NCBI GenBank assembly: GCA_036960605.1
Contig: JBALXI010000023.1
Span: 7,239 to 71,238 of the forward strand
Direction: 5' to 3'
DNA length: 64,000 bases
DNA from: Oleispira sp036960605
Lineage (GTDB): Bacteria; Pseudomonadota; Gammaproteobacteria; Pseudomonadales; Oceanobacteraceae
The notes under the pieces are model-generated. The model worked only from the letters and a program-made list of their open reading frames with translations, was not told the origin of the DNA and did not search any database. Positions 35,464-44,495 of the stretch are shown here, in pieces (the stretch's first letter is position 1; every line of letters begins with the position of its first letter). The translations under genes and the position numbers were made by a program.

Positions 35464-36488
35464 GCGTTCTCTCCAGAAGTCGGGTTGGGTAGGGTCTTAT
35501 CTACAGCGGATTGCTCAGATGCTTGGCCGCTCATCGCCATCGCCATAACAGCCATACGGACGGCAATACCGTAACTTACTTGATTTAAAATAACGGATTG
35601 CTCGCCATCAGCAACGGCGGAATCGATCTCAACGCCACGATTGATAGGGCCGGGGTGCATAACAATGGCATCCGGTTTGGCTAACGCGAGTTTGGCTTCA
35701 GTCAGCCCATACAGTTTAAAATACTCACCTTCGCTAGGAAGTAAGGCATCAGACATGCGTTCTTTTTGTAAGCGCAGCATGATAACGACGTCGACATCGG
35801 CTAAACCCTGCTCGATATCAAAATAGATTTTAGCGCCTAGATCAGCCATTTCTTTAGGCACGAGAGTCGCCGGACCAATCACTCGAATTTCTTTAGCGCC
35901 TAAAGTAATTAGTGCGTGAATCTGCGAGCGGGCAACACGGGAATGCAAAATGTCACCCACAATCGCCACGGTCTGACCTTCGATCGTGCCTTTATGGCGG
36001 CGAATAGTCAGCATATCCAACATGGCTTGAGTAGGGTGTGCATGGCGACCATCACCCGCATTAATAATGGCAACGCCTGGCGTCACTTGTTCTGCGATGA
36101 AGTGTGCTGCACCGCTGTCGGCATGACGGACGACAAACATGTCGCTGTACATGGCTTCCAAATTCCACAAGGTATCCATTAAGGTTTCACCCTTGGAGGT
36201 TGCGGAGCTGGCGATGTCTAAGTTAAGGATGTCGGCACTTAAGCGCTTGGCGGCGAGTTCGAAGGTCGAGCGAGTACGCGTCGAGTTTTCAAAAAATAGG
36301 TTAACAACCGTCTTCCCGCGTAGCAGCGGTACCTTTTTAACGGCTCGCTCTTGAGTGCTAATAAAAGAATCGGCGAGGTCTAAAATTTCAGTCAGTAGCG
36401 CTTTGCTTAATCCTTCTGTGGTTAAGAAGTGTTTTAGGCGACCGTCGGCGGTGAGCTGAACTTGGGTTGGATCGGAATGGCGGGTCAT
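35460..36488 (-). CDS. pyrB: Aspartate carbamoyltransferase catalytic subunit
   Basis: Joins carbamoyl phosphate and aspartate, the first committed step of pyrimidine synthesis. Seen: 342 residues; carbamoyl-phosphate loop ENSTRTRSTFELAAKRL, SATSKGE, HADSGAA, NAGDGRHAHPTQAMLD and the late MHPGPINRGVE. An N-terminal extension of about 15 residues over E. coli PyrB is typical for the Pseudomonas class that pairs with PyrC'. Preceded by pyrR 52 bp upstream. Confidence 0.96.
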   Translation of the reverse strand: MTRHSDPTQVQLTADGRLKHFLTTEGLSKALLTEILDLADSFISTQERAVKKVPLLRGKTVVNLFFENSTRTRSTFELAAKRLSADILNLDIASSATSKGETLMDTLWNLEAMYSDMFVVRHADSGAAHFIAEQVTPGVAIINAGDGRHAHPTQAMLDMLTIRRHKGTIEGQTVAIVGDILHSRVARSQIHALITLGAKEIRVIGPATLVPKEMADLGAKIYFDIEQGLADVDVVIMLRLQKERMSDALLPSEGEYFKLYGLTEAKLALAKPDAIVMHPGPINRGVEIDSAVADGEQSVILNQVSYGIAVRMAVMAMAMSGQASEQSAVDKTLPNPTSGENA

Positions 36489-36540
36489 AATTAATAACTC
36501 ATGATTTCTAAAGCTTCAGCGGAAGCATAATGACAAACGG

Positions 36541-37047
36541 TTAACCCAGGGTCAGTGCTAGCGGGTTAGGCCCCGATAATTTGATTTTTTGATCTGTGGA
36601 TAACTCAAGTTTTGCACCGACTAGGTCTGCTTGAATAGGCAGTTGGCGCTGGCCAATATCCAATAAGCTGACAAGGTGAATACTGGTCGGTCGACCATGA
36701 TCGAAAATCTCGTTCATCGCCGCGCGAATTGTACGACCACTCATTAACACATCATCGACTAAGATGATGGCGCGATCTTCGATTGAATCCGGTAGCTCTG
36801 AGCCTTTGGCTTGTGTGCTTAGGCCACGTTCATCAAAGTCATCGCGATAAAAACTGATGTCCAAGATACCGAGTTCGGGTAATTCTAGCGCCAGCTGCAA
36901 GCGCTGTGCTAGCCATGCGCCACCGGTACGAATACCAATCAAGAGCGGTTGCTGTAAATCTTTTTCAACAATCATTTGCTTAACATCAAGCACCAGTTGC
37001 TGGCAAAGGGCTTCTGCATCAGGCAGTTCAAAGGCCGATGTGGTCAT
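36541..37047 (-). CDS. pyrR: Bifunctional PyrR (pyrimidine regulator/uracil phosphoribosyltransferase)
   Basis: Seen: 168 residues, type I phosphoribosyltransferase with PRPP motif AIILVDDVLMSGRTIRAA, an N-terminal IGIRTGGAWLAQRL loop and FYRDDFDERG. Known: PyrR binds pyr mRNA leaders in Gram-positives; in pseudomonads it is reported to affect pyr expression in a different way. I see no clear attenuator in the short pyrR-pyrB gap. Lies between ruvX and pyrB as in P. aeruginosa. Confidence 0.94.
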   Translation of the reverse strand: MTTSAFELPDAEALCQQLVLDVKQMIVEKDLQQPLLIGIRTGGAWLAQRLQLALELPELGILDISFYRDDFDERGLSTQAKGSELPDSIEDRAIILVDDVLMSGRTIRAAMNEIFDHGRPTSIHLVSLLDIGQRQLPIQADLVGAKLELSTDQKIKLSGPNPLALTLG

Positions 37048-37059
37048 ATACCGATATCC

Positions 37060-37500
37060 TTATTCGCTTTGCTCAGATTGATACTGAGTCAGAAAGCTTT
37101 CTAAAATGAGTTGTGCGGCGATGCCATCTACCGAGTTTTCGCCGAAATTGCGATTACCGCCCATTTCGATGACGATGCCTTTTGCTTCGTAACTGGTGAG
37201 GCGCTCGTCATGAGTAAATGAAGGGCGATGGAAACGGCCTTCTAAGCGATTGGCAAATTTATTGGCGCGGCGGCTAAGATCGCTGGGGGTTCCGTCCATA
37301 TTTAACGGCAGGCCCGTTAAAAAGGCTTGGGGTTGCCACTCTTCTATAATTTTTCCTAGCTGTTCCCAGTTAGGAATGCCATCGCGGGCATTGATCGGTT
37401 CAATCGGTGTGGCTTTGCCCGTAATGCGCTGCCCCACTGCGATGCCGATGCGCTGGGTGCCAAAATCGAAGGCCATCCAGTGATCATAAACTTGTGCCAT
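37060..37500 (-). CDS. ruvX: Holliday junction resolvase-like nuclease RuvX (YqgF)
   Basis: RNase H-fold protein linked to 16S rRNA 5'-end maturation. Seen: 146 residues; MAFDFGTQRIGIAVG with catalytic Asp, TGLPLNMDGT, FTHDERLTS with Glu, and late Asp in NSVDGIAAQLIL. Its start overlaps the yqgE stop by one base and pyrR follows 12 bp later, so it sits inside an operon. Confidence 0.95.
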   Translation of the reverse strand: MAQVYDHWMAFDFGTQRIGIAVGQRITGKATPIEPINARDGIPNWEQLGKIIEEWQPQAFLTGLPLNMDGTPSDLSRRANKFANRLEGRFHRPSFTHDERLTSYEAKGIVIEMGGNRNFGENSVDGIAAQLILESFLTQYQSEQSE

Positions 37501-38066
37501 TATGCGTGACCTGCATCTGAGCTGAGAAAACCTTCATCAATACCGAGCAGTTTAAGTGCGGCTTGATACATCTCATCTTCGGGAGTATTAAAAATTATGT
37601 TGGCATCGGCTGCGACGGTTATCCAAGAGTTATCCAAGAGTTCTTGTTCTAACTGACCAGGATCCCAGCCAGCATATCCTAGCGCGACCTTGTATTTCTT
37701 CGGCCCAGTGCCTTGAGCGAGTGACGTCAGAATATCTTTCGAAGTACTGACGTGAATGTCGTCACTAACCGACAAAGTGGAGCGCCAGTCGCCTTTTTCT
37801 AAATGCAGGATGAAGCCATGATCTTGATGGACCGGCCCGCCTAATAAAACAGGATGATCATGACCGTAGGCGCCTTCGATCTCTAATTGATCTAAGACTT
37901 CATGAAGATTGAGGTCGGTAGGCTGATTAAGAACGATCCCCATCGCACCATCGCCATCATGGTTGCAGATATAAGTAATGCTGTGTTCAAAAGAGGAATC
38001 TTTGAGGGATGGCATAGCGATTAAAAAATGGTGCTTCAAACTGCTGAAAGAATCAGTTGCAGCCAT
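37500..38066 (-). CDS. yqgE: YqgE/AlgH-family protein (DUF179)
   Basis: Seen: 188 residues; LKHHFLIAMPSLKDSSFEHSI opening, GAMGIVLNQPTD, LLGGPVHQDHGFILH and the YKVALGYAGWDPGQLEQE core, all diagnostic of the family. Known: the Pseudomonas homologue AlgH was tied to alginate regulation, but the molecular role is unclear. Pairs with ruvX in most gammaproteobacteria; stop/start overlaps by one base on both sides. Confidence 0.93.
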   Translation of the reverse strand: MAATDSFSSLKHHFLIAMPSLKDSSFEHSITYICNHDGDGAMGIVLNQPTDLNLHEVLDQLEIEGAYGHDHPVLLGGPVHQDHGFILHLEKGDWRSTLSVSDDIHVSTSKDILTSLAQGTGPKKYKVALGYAGWDPGQLEQELLDNSWITVAADANIIFNTPEDEMYQAALKLLGIDEGFLSSDAGHA

Positions 38067-38947
38067 TAGTTTACGTCCGTCATGTAGCGGTTACCTTTAA
38101 ATTGCCAAGTTCGAATAATTTCGAGTAAATCTATATCTCGTTTCATCTCTTCGGTAAAGGGAGCGAAAGGGGCTGAGCGGCGAACGATACGAATAGCCGC
38201 ATCATCAAGCACTTTTTTGCCAGAAGATTTTAAAATACGTAGGTTGTTAATGGTTCCATTTGGATTGATGGAAACCAATAAGCGTAATGAACAATCGTTG
38301 TAGCAGCTCTCTGCTTCACGCGGGTAATTGATGGTTCCCATTTTTTCAATTTTACGACGCCAGCTATTCACGTAATACGCGTCATTGGCCTTCATTGTCG
38401 ATGCCGCTGTCAGGCGTTGGATTCGAGGTGCCTTGGCATAGATTTGGCGCATAGTATCAAGCTTCGCTTCTAAGCTGGCCATTTCTAAGCTGCGTTCTAA
38501 TAAAGTTTTCTTCGGCCCATTAGGCAGATCAATTAATTCAATCGCTTCCGGCTCTGGTTTTAGCTGAGTTTTAAAGCGACTTTCATTATTACTGGAAATT
38601 AAGGCAGCTTGTTCGGGTTTAACTTGTGGGGCGCTAGCTTGCTGTTCAAGAGGGGAGGTTTGTTGAATGCTATTGGCATTAAAGTCGGCATCAACGTCGG
38701 TAGTCAGCATCTTAGCTTCGTCTAGCGTGCCACTACCTTGTTGGTTTTCTTGGGCGAGAAAATCAGCTTTTTCCGGAGCTTGCTCGCTCTTGTAGCCTGC
38801 CAACGTAACCTCTAAGGTTTGTGAAGTTTGGCTTTGGTCCGTAGTCGTAAAGCTGATGCCCAATATGAGCGCCGCATGTAACAAGGTGGCCAAGAAACCA
38901 GTAAAGGTTAAGCGGTCAGCACTGGTAACTGTAGCGGAGCTACTCAT
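38066..38947 (-). CDS. TonB-family energy-transducing protein (TonB3-like)
   Basis: Seen: 293 residues from ATG 38947 (a GTG at 38959 is an alternative); cytoplasmic N-terminus, one span near 17-33, a Gln/Pro/Glu-rich periplasmic stretch, and a C-terminal TonB fold (YVNSWRRKIEKMG, then CSLRLLVSINPNGTINNLRILKSSG and AAIRIVRRSAPFAPF). The mid-region has an unusual helical segment (SLEMASLEAKLD). Known: the gene in this position in P. aeruginosa, tonB3 (PA0406), is needed for twitching motility and pilus assembly. The position upstream of gshB-pilG is the same here. Confidence 0.88.
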   Translation of the reverse strand: MSSSATVTSADRLTFTGFLATLLHAALILGISFTTTDQSQTSQTLEVTLAGYKSEQAPEKADFLAQENQQGSGTLDEAKMLTTDVDADFNANSIQQTSPLEQQASAPQVKPEQAALISSNNESRFKTQLKPEPEAIELIDLPNGPKKTLLERSLEMASLEAKLDTMRQIYAKAPRIQRLTAASTMKANDAYYVNSWRRKIEKMGTINYPREAESCYNDCSLRLLVSINPNGTINNLRILKSSGKKVLDDAAIRIVRRSAPFAPFTEEMKRDIDLLEIIRTWQFKGNRYMTDVN

Positions 38948-38988
38948 GGGCGATCTCACATTGATATTAATTAAAAAGTAACCCTAGT

Positions 38989-39939
38989 TTAACAGCGCAC
39001 CTTCTGTAGTAAACAGTCGATTAGCTGGTCTGCGACATCAATACCAGAATCACGACTGATTTCACGAACACAGGTTGGGCTGGTGACGTTAATTTCAGTG
39101 ACGTAATCACCAATGACATCTAGACCCACAAAATATAAACCCTTCTCTTTTAGTTTAGGGCCAATTTTATCGGCAATGGCTTTTTCTTTGTCAGATAGTG
39201 GCATTGTGATGCCTGATCCGCCAGCGGCTAGGTTGCCGCGTGTTTCGCCATCGGCTGGAATTCGCGCCAGGGTAAACGGCACGGCTTCACCATCAATGAT
39301 CAGAATACGCTTATCGCCTTGAGTAATTTCAGGAATAAAGCGTTGCGCCATAATCTGTTGTTTGCCGTGATCGGTTAACGTTTCAATAATAACGCTGACA
39401 TTAGGATCATCTTTCTTTAGACGGAAGATAGACGAGCCGCCCATGCCGTCTAGAGGTTTGAAAATGACGTCGCCGTGCTCAGCATGAAAAGCCTTTAGTA
39501 AGTCGGGGCGGCGAGTAACCGTTGTTGGACTCATTAATTCAGCGAACTCGGTGGCAAAAACCTTTTCATTACAGTCACGTAAGCTTTGTGGATTGTTCGC
39601 CACGAGTACGCCTTGCTGCGCAGCACGCTCTAATATATAGGTGCTGTAGATGAATTCACTATCGAACGGAGGATCTTTGCGCATTAAAATCAGCTGCAAA
39701 TCACTTAACGGTCTATCGACGGCTTCTTCTTTTTGGAACCAATTATCAGGATCCATAGCGACCTTGATGGGAGCCATTCGACCATACGCTTCGCCGTTTT
39801 GTATGGAGAGGTCTTGCTGCTCCATGTAGAACAGTTCGCAATCACGTTGCTGGGCGGCAAACATCAAAGCGAGTGAGGTATCTTTGTGAAAAGAAATTTG
39901 TTCAATGGGATCCATAACGATGCCAACTTTGATGCTCAT
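38989..39939 (-). CDS. gshB: Glutathione synthetase
   Basis: ATP-dependent joining of gamma-glutamylcysteine and glycine. Seen: 316 residues from ATG 39939, the same length as E. coli GshB; this start has AGGAG 6 bp upstream, while the longer frame to 39978 does not. ATP-grasp features: FKPLDGMGGSSIFR, AQRFIPEITQGDKRILIIDGE, ARIPADGETRGNLAAGG and VTEINVTSPT. Divergent from pilG across 215 bp. Confidence 0.97.
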   Translation of the reverse strand: MSIKVGIVMDPIEQISFHKDTSLALMFAAQQRDCELFYMEQQDLSIQNGEAYGRMAPIKVAMDPDNWFQKEEAVDRPLSDLQLILMRKDPPFDSEFIYSTYILERAAQQGVLVANNPQSLRDCNEKVFATEFAELMSPTTVTRRPDLLKAFHAEHGDVIFKPLDGMGGSSIFRLKKDDPNVSVIIETLTDHGKQQIMAQRFIPEITQGDKRILIIDGEAVPFTLARIPADGETRGNLAAGGSGITMPLSDKEKAIADKIGPKLKEKGLYFVGLDVIGDYVTEINVTSPTCVREISRDSGIDVADQLIDCLLQKVRC

Positions 39940-40154
39940 GACTGCTCCTGAAGGTATAAACGAATATAATGAAGACATTTTACCCTAACTATTCAGACTT
40001 GCAGTGGAATTAATTGTTCCAACCAGTTCTTACTTTTAGTAGTTTGCGTTGTTAAGGCCTACAATTATATGTTACAAAGGTTGTAATCAGCGTTCCTCAG
40101 ACATTGAGGCCGCTATCCTAGCAAAAAATAATTTGGATGGTTGAAGGCAAATAT

Positions 40155-40535
40155 ATGGACGATAACTTTGATAACCTGAAAGTTATGGTTATTGACGATA
40201 GTAAAACTATTCGTCGTACCGCCGAGACCCTTTTAAAGAAGGTCGGTTGTGAGGTGATAACTGCAACTGATGGTTTTGATGCGTTGGCAAAAATCGCAGA
40301 TACCCACCCAAATATTATCTTTGTGGACATTATGATGCCTCGATTAGATGGCTACCAGACGTGTGCACTAATTAAAAACAACTCTAAGTTTAAAGATACG
40401 CCAGTGATTATGTTGTCGAGTAAAGATGGTTTATTCGATAAGGCAAAGGGTCGTATTGTGGGTTCGGATCAATATTTAACCAAGCCGTTTAGTAAAGATG
40501 AGTTGCTTGGTGCAATTCGAAACTTTGTTAAGTAG
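40155..40535 (+). CDS. pilG: Twitching response regulator PilG
   Basis: CheY-like regulator of the Chp pathway, thought to promote pilus extension and cAMP synthesis in P. aeruginosa. Seen: 126 residues from ATG 40155 (AAGG upstream); the ATG at 40137 adds six residues without a ribosome site. Acidic pair in VIDDSKTIRRT, phospho-acceptor Asp58 in FVDIMMPRLDG, MLSSKDG and Lys in YLTKPF. Nearly collinear with Pseudomonas PilG. Upstream there is a TTACAA/TTGTAA palindrome at 40072-40086 that could be an operator. Confidence 0.96.
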   Translation: MDDNFDNLKVMVIDDSKTIRRTAETLLKKVGCEVITATDGFDALAKIADTHPNIIFVDIMMPRLDGYQTCALIKNNSKFKDTPVIMLSSKDGLFDKAKGRIVGSDQYLTKPFSKDELLGAIRNFVK

Positions 40536-40572
40536 TTTGTAGATAGAATTATAATTTAGAGGTAATTTGAGA

Positions 40573-40938
40573 ATGGCTCGTGTACTTGTAGTTGACGATT
40601 CTCCGACGGAAACGCATTCGTTTAAAACGATGCTGGAACAGCATGGACATGAAGTCTTGACTGCTGAAAATGGTGCTGATGGTGTAGCGCTTGCTCGTCA
40701 AGAAAAGCCTGACGTAGTTTTAATGGATATTGTTATGCCTGGACTTAACGGTTTTCAGGCAACTCGTCAATTAACTAAGGATCCGGGAACGCAGCATATT
40801 CCTGTGATTATTGTGACGACGAAAGATCAAGAAACTGATCGAGTTTGGGGTAAGCGACAAGGTGCTAGTGGTTATCTTGTTAAGCCTGTTCCAGCGGCTC
40901 GTTTAATGGAAGAAATTGAATCAGTAATGGCTAGTTAA
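40573..40938 (+). CDS. pilH: Twitching response regulator PilH
   Basis: Second CheY-like output of the Chp pathway, linked to retraction and phosphate-sink function. Seen: 121 residues from ATG 40573, the same length as P. aeruginosa PilH; acidic pair in VVDDSPTE, Asp52 in LMDIVMPGLNGFQATRQLTKD, TTKDQETD, Lys in YLVKPV. 37 bp after pilG. Confidence 0.96.
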   Translation: MARVLVVDDSPTETHSFKTMLEQHGHEVLTAENGADGVALARQEKPDVVLMDIVMPGLNGFQATRQLTKDPGTQHIPVIIVTTKDQETDRVWGKRQGASGYLVKPVPAARLMEEIESVMAS

Positions 40939-40939
40939 T

Positions 40940-41464
40940 ATGCAACCTTTTGCCCTGTTAGTTGAAATTGCACAAAAAAGCCGAAGTAATGCTAGTGAGT
41001 TACCGCAAAAAACGGAAGCGGTGACCTATTGGCGTGGCATTGGTTTTATGTTGGCAGGGCAGCGATTTGTGGCGCCTATGGGTGACGTGGGTGAGATTTT
41101 ACAGACTCCACGAGTAACTAAGGTGCCAGGAGTGCGGAATTGGATGCTTGGGGTGTCCAATATTCGAGGCCGTTTAGTCCCTGTTTTGGATTTGGCCGGT
41201 TTGTTGGATGTGCCTTCAAAGGCTAGTTGGCGTACTCGCCGAGTACTAGTCATTGGTGAGGGTCAGCATCAGCATGGTTTATTAGTTGATGCTGTGCTCG
41301 GGATGCAGCAGTTCCCTTCTCACCAAATAAGTAATCAAATGTACGTTGAAGCAAATTATGCACCTTATGTGCGTGGTGGCTTTGAGCGTGACGGGTCTAA
41401 TTGGCCCATCTTTAGTTTTACCGACCTGATGCAAGCAGATGAATTTCTGCAGGTAGCAGTATAA
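40940..41464 (+). CDS. pilI: CheW-like coupling protein PilI
   Basis: Couples the receptor PilJ to the ChpA kinase. Seen: 174 residues, one CheW domain: YWRGIGFMLAGQRFVAPMGDVGEIL, VPGVRNWMLGVSNIRGRLVPVLDLAGLL and VDAVLGMQQF. Start codon is 2 bp after the pilH stop, so translationally coupled. Confidence 0.95.
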   Translation: MQPFALLVEIAQKSRSNASELPQKTEAVTYWRGIGFMLAGQRFVAPMGDVGEILQTPRVTKVPGVRNWMLGVSNIRGRLVPVLDLAGLLDVPSKASWRTRRVLVIGEGQHQHGLLVDAVLGMQQFPSHQISNQMYVEANYAPYVRGGFERDGSNWPIFSFTDLMQADEFLQVAV

Positions 41465-41548
41465 TAAAATAAGTTTGTTGCGATTCACTTCATGAATTGC
41501 GCTGAATCACTAAGAATAACAAACGTGCAAACAGTACGGAGTAGCGGA

Positions 41549-43585
41549 ATGAGCAAAGCAACGGGAAGCGTTTGGTCCACGGTATTTGGAAACCCAAGAG
41601 CAGGTTTCTTTACTGTGATGCTAATTGTTTCAATTCTGGCATTCTTGGGTGTGACGATTTTTGTAAACACTCAAGCAAACCAAGATAAAGAATATATTAG
41701 CCACGCTGGTGAGCTTCGAGTTCTTTCTCAGGAACTAGCAAAGAACGCGGTGGAAGCTGCGGGCGGTAAAGCAGAAGCTTTCGCGTTATTGCGTACAGCA
41801 CGTAATAGCTTTGAAACTCGTTGGGGTTATTTGACTCTAGGTAATGCAGAGACTGGCCTTCCGCCAGCAGAAATTGCTGCGATGACCAATGTGCAGGGTA
41901 TTTGGAACAAGGTTTCCAATAACGCCGATCAAATTGTACAAGCTCAAGATATTATTCTTTCTTTGCACGAGGTTGCTGCAACCTTGGCGGAAACGATTCC
42001 TCAGCTTCAAGTCGAATACGATGAAATTGTAGAAATTTTACTTGATAGTGGTGCTCCTGCAGAGCAGGTTGCTGTTGCTCAGCGTCAGTCATGGTTAGCA
42101 GAGCGTATTGTTCGCTCGGTAAACAAGGTGCTCGGCGGTGGTGAAGATGCAGTAATGGCAGCCGATGCATTCGGACGAGATGCTTCTCTTTTCGGTCGTG
42201 TACTTAACGGTATGATCGAAGGTAACGTCGCGATGAACCTGAGTCAGGTGAGTGATGAGGAAGCGATCTTTGCTTTGGCAGAAATTGCTGAATTGTTTGA
42301 ATTCGTATCGGGTTCGGTTGATGAAATTCTTGAAACCTCTCCTGAGTTATTCCAAGTACGTGAAGCATCGGATGCGATTTTCGCCGATTCTCAACTATTA
42401 CTGAATGAAACCTCTTCTTTGACCAACGGCTTTCAGACGAATACTGAAGGCTTAGGTATTTTACAGATCATCGCTTATCTATCTGCCCTTATGGCCGTTG
42501 TCGGTATGGTTGGTTTGGGTGTTATCTCTTATCAAAATACGCGTAAAGATTTATCTGAAACAGCGTATAAAAATGAGCAAAACCAGATTGCAATTTTACG
42601 TCTACTGGATGAAATTGCCGATTTGGCCGATGGTGATTTAACAACGCAGGCAACGGTAACGGAAGACTTTACTGGTGCGATTGCTGACTCCATTAACTAC
42701 GCAATCGATCAGATGCGCTCGTTGGTATCGGCAATTAACGAAACAGCGGTACAAGTATCGTCTGCTGCACAAGAAACGCAGGCAACAGCAATGCATCTTG
42801 CTGAGGCATCTGAGCATCAGGCTCAGGAAATTGCTGGGGCATCAGCGGCAATTAACGAAATGGCCGTATCGATTGACCAAGTATCGGCAAACGCCTCCGA
42901 ATCATCTGCGGTAGCAGAGCGATCGGTTGCGATCGCCAATAAAGGTGCTGAAGTGGTACAGGCTACGATTCACGGCATGGATAACATTCGTGAACAGATT
43001 CAAGAAACGTCTAAGCGTATTAAGCGTCTGGGTGAGTCGTCGCAGGAAATTGGGGATATCGTATCTCTTATTACCGATATTGCCGATCAAACAAACATTC
43101 TATCGCTTAACGCTGCAATTCAGGCTTCCATGGCAGGTGATGCAGGTCGAGGCTTCGCAGTTGTTGCCGATGAAGTACAGCGACTAGCAGAACGTTCTGC
43201 CGCGGCAACCAAGCAGATTGAAGCGTTGGTTAAAACGATTCAGAATGATACTAACGAAGCTGTTATCTCGATGGAAACCACAACTTCAGAAGTGGTACGA
43301 GGCGCACGTTTAGCACAGGATGCTGGTGTCGCCTTGGAAGAAATTGAGAATGTATCGAAAAACTTGGCTGACTTGATTCAGAACATCTCCAACGCTGCAC
43401 GTCAGCAGGCATCTTCTGCTGGTCATATTTCGAATACGATGAACGTTATTCAAGAAATTACGTCGCAGACATCTGCGGGTACGACGGCAACAGCGAAATC
43501 GATTGGTAACCTTGCCGATATGGCGAACAAGTTACGTGAATCAGTAGCTGGCTTTAAGCTTCCTGAGAGTGAACAAACTCTATAG
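41549..43585 (+). CDS. pilJ: Methyl-accepting receptor PilJ
   Basis: Receptor of the Chp system, believed to monitor pilus tension or retracted pilin. Seen: 678 residues from ATG 41549 (GGAG nearby; the upstream start at 41492 lacks one). Span 1 about 20-40; periplasmic domain made of two related PilJ-N helical modules (AGELRVLSQELAKNA is the first); span 2 near 325-345; HAMP; and the MCP hairpin tip EIGDIVSLITDIADQTNILSLNAAIQ with flanking Gln/Glu-rich methylation helices. Length close to the 682 residues of P. aeruginosa PilJ. Confidence 0.96.
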   Translation: MSKATGSVWSTVFGNPRAGFFTVMLIVSILAFLGVTIFVNTQANQDKEYISHAGELRVLSQELAKNAVEAAGGKAEAFALLRTARNSFETRWGYLTLGNAETGLPPAEIAAMTNVQGIWNKVSNNADQIVQAQDIILSLHEVAATLAETIPQLQVEYDEIVEILLDSGAPAEQVAVAQRQSWLAERIVRSVNKVLGGGEDAVMAADAFGRDASLFGRVLNGMIEGNVAMNLSQVSDEEAIFALAEIAELFEFVSGSVDEILETSPELFQVREASDAIFADSQLLLNETSSLTNGFQTNTEGLGILQIIAYLSALMAVVGMVGLGVISYQNTRKDLSETAYKNEQNQIAILRLLDEIADLADGDLTTQATVTEDFTGAIADSINYAIDQMRSLVSAINETAVQVSSAAQETQATAMHLAEASEHQAQEIAGASAAINEMAVSIDQVSANASESSAVAERSVAIANKGAEVVQATIHGMDNIREQIQETSKRIKRLGESSQEIGDIVSLITDIADQTNILSLNAAIQASMAGDAGRGFAVVADEVQRLAERSAAATKQIEALVKTIQNDTNEAVISMETTTSEVVRGARLAQDAGVALEEIENVSKNLADLIQNISNAARQQASSAGHISNTMNVIQEITSQTSAGTTATAKSIGNLADMANKLRESVAGFKLPESEQTL

Positions 43586-43592
43586 GCTTAAA

Positions 43593-44492
43593 ATGACTAA
43601 CTCGTCAGATTTTTTTTCTAATAAGCGCTCCGGTTTTGGCATGATGCCAGATATGGAAGAAGGGCAATTTCTGCTTTGGCAGAACTTGCTTGAGGAGCGG
43701 ACAGGCATGTGCCTGGCTCCTCAGCGCAAATCCTTTCTTCAAACTAGCTTAGGTATTCGCATGCGCGAGCTAGGCTGTGATGACTATGAGGATTATTACC
43801 AGAAGGTGACGGTTGGTTCAGCCGGTGCTATTGAATGGGCAATACTCTCTGATCGATTAACGGTTCAGGAAACGCGATTTTTTCGTGACCCTGATGCCAT
43901 GATGTTCGTTAAAAACCATTTGTTAGAAATGGTTAAAACAGCTTCGTTAAATCGATCTTTTGATATTTGGAGTATGGGCTGTTCTTCTGGCGAAGAGGTT
44001 TATAGTTTGGCTATGCTGGCGGACGAATGCTTGTCACCCTTAGGGTATAAGTATTCTGTTACGGGGACGGATTTATCAACAGTGGTATTGCGTAAAGCAC
44101 GCCAGGGAAAATATCCTATCCGTAAGTTGGAAACGCTTCCGGTTTCGTATCGTCAACGCTATTGCGTCGCTGTAGAAAAACACGAGTACCAGGTCATATC
44201 TGAATTGCGAGATCGTACGTGTTTCTCGCAAGTAAATGCTTTAAATTTAGACGCTTTCCCTGTTTCAGGGTTAAGTATTATCTACTGTCAGAATTTATTA
44301 ATATATTTTCGTCGGTGGCGTCGCCGTGAAATTCTTAATGCGTTGGCTGATCGTTTAGTTGATGGTGGGATTTTAGTAACAGGTTTAGGTGAAATGGTAG
44401 ATTGGCAGCATCCAAATTTAGTTCAGGTTGATAGTAATAAATTATCGATTTATATACGACGTGATAATAATAATCAGATGAGAGGGCGCTAG
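43593..44492 (+). CDS. pilK: CheR-type methyltransferase PilK
   Basis: SAM-dependent glutamate methyltransferase for PilJ adaptation. Seen: 299 residues from ATG 43593 (AGG 7 bp upstream); a GTG at 43569 inside pilJ is less likely. N-terminal CheR helical domain, QETRFFRDPDAM, SAM motif IWSMGCSSGEEVYSLAM, TGTDLSTVVLRKAR and IIYCQNLLIYF, where most CheR proteins have CRNVLIYF. Ends 3 bp before chpA. Confidence 0.94.
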   Translation: MTNSSDFFSNKRSGFGMMPDMEEGQFLLWQNLLEERTGMCLAPQRKSFLQTSLGIRMRELGCDDYEDYYQKVTVGSAGAIEWAILSDRLTVQETRFFRDPDAMMFVKNHLLEMVKTASLNRSFDIWSMGCSSGEEVYSLAMLADECLSPLGYKYSVTGTDLSTVVLRKARQGKYPIRKLETLPVSYRQRYCVAVEKHEYQVISELRDRTCFSQVNALNLDAFPVSGLSIIYCQNLLIYFRRWRRREILNALADRLVDGGILVTGLGEMVDWQHPNLVQVDSNKLSIYIRRDNNNQMRGR

Positions 44493-44495
44493 GCG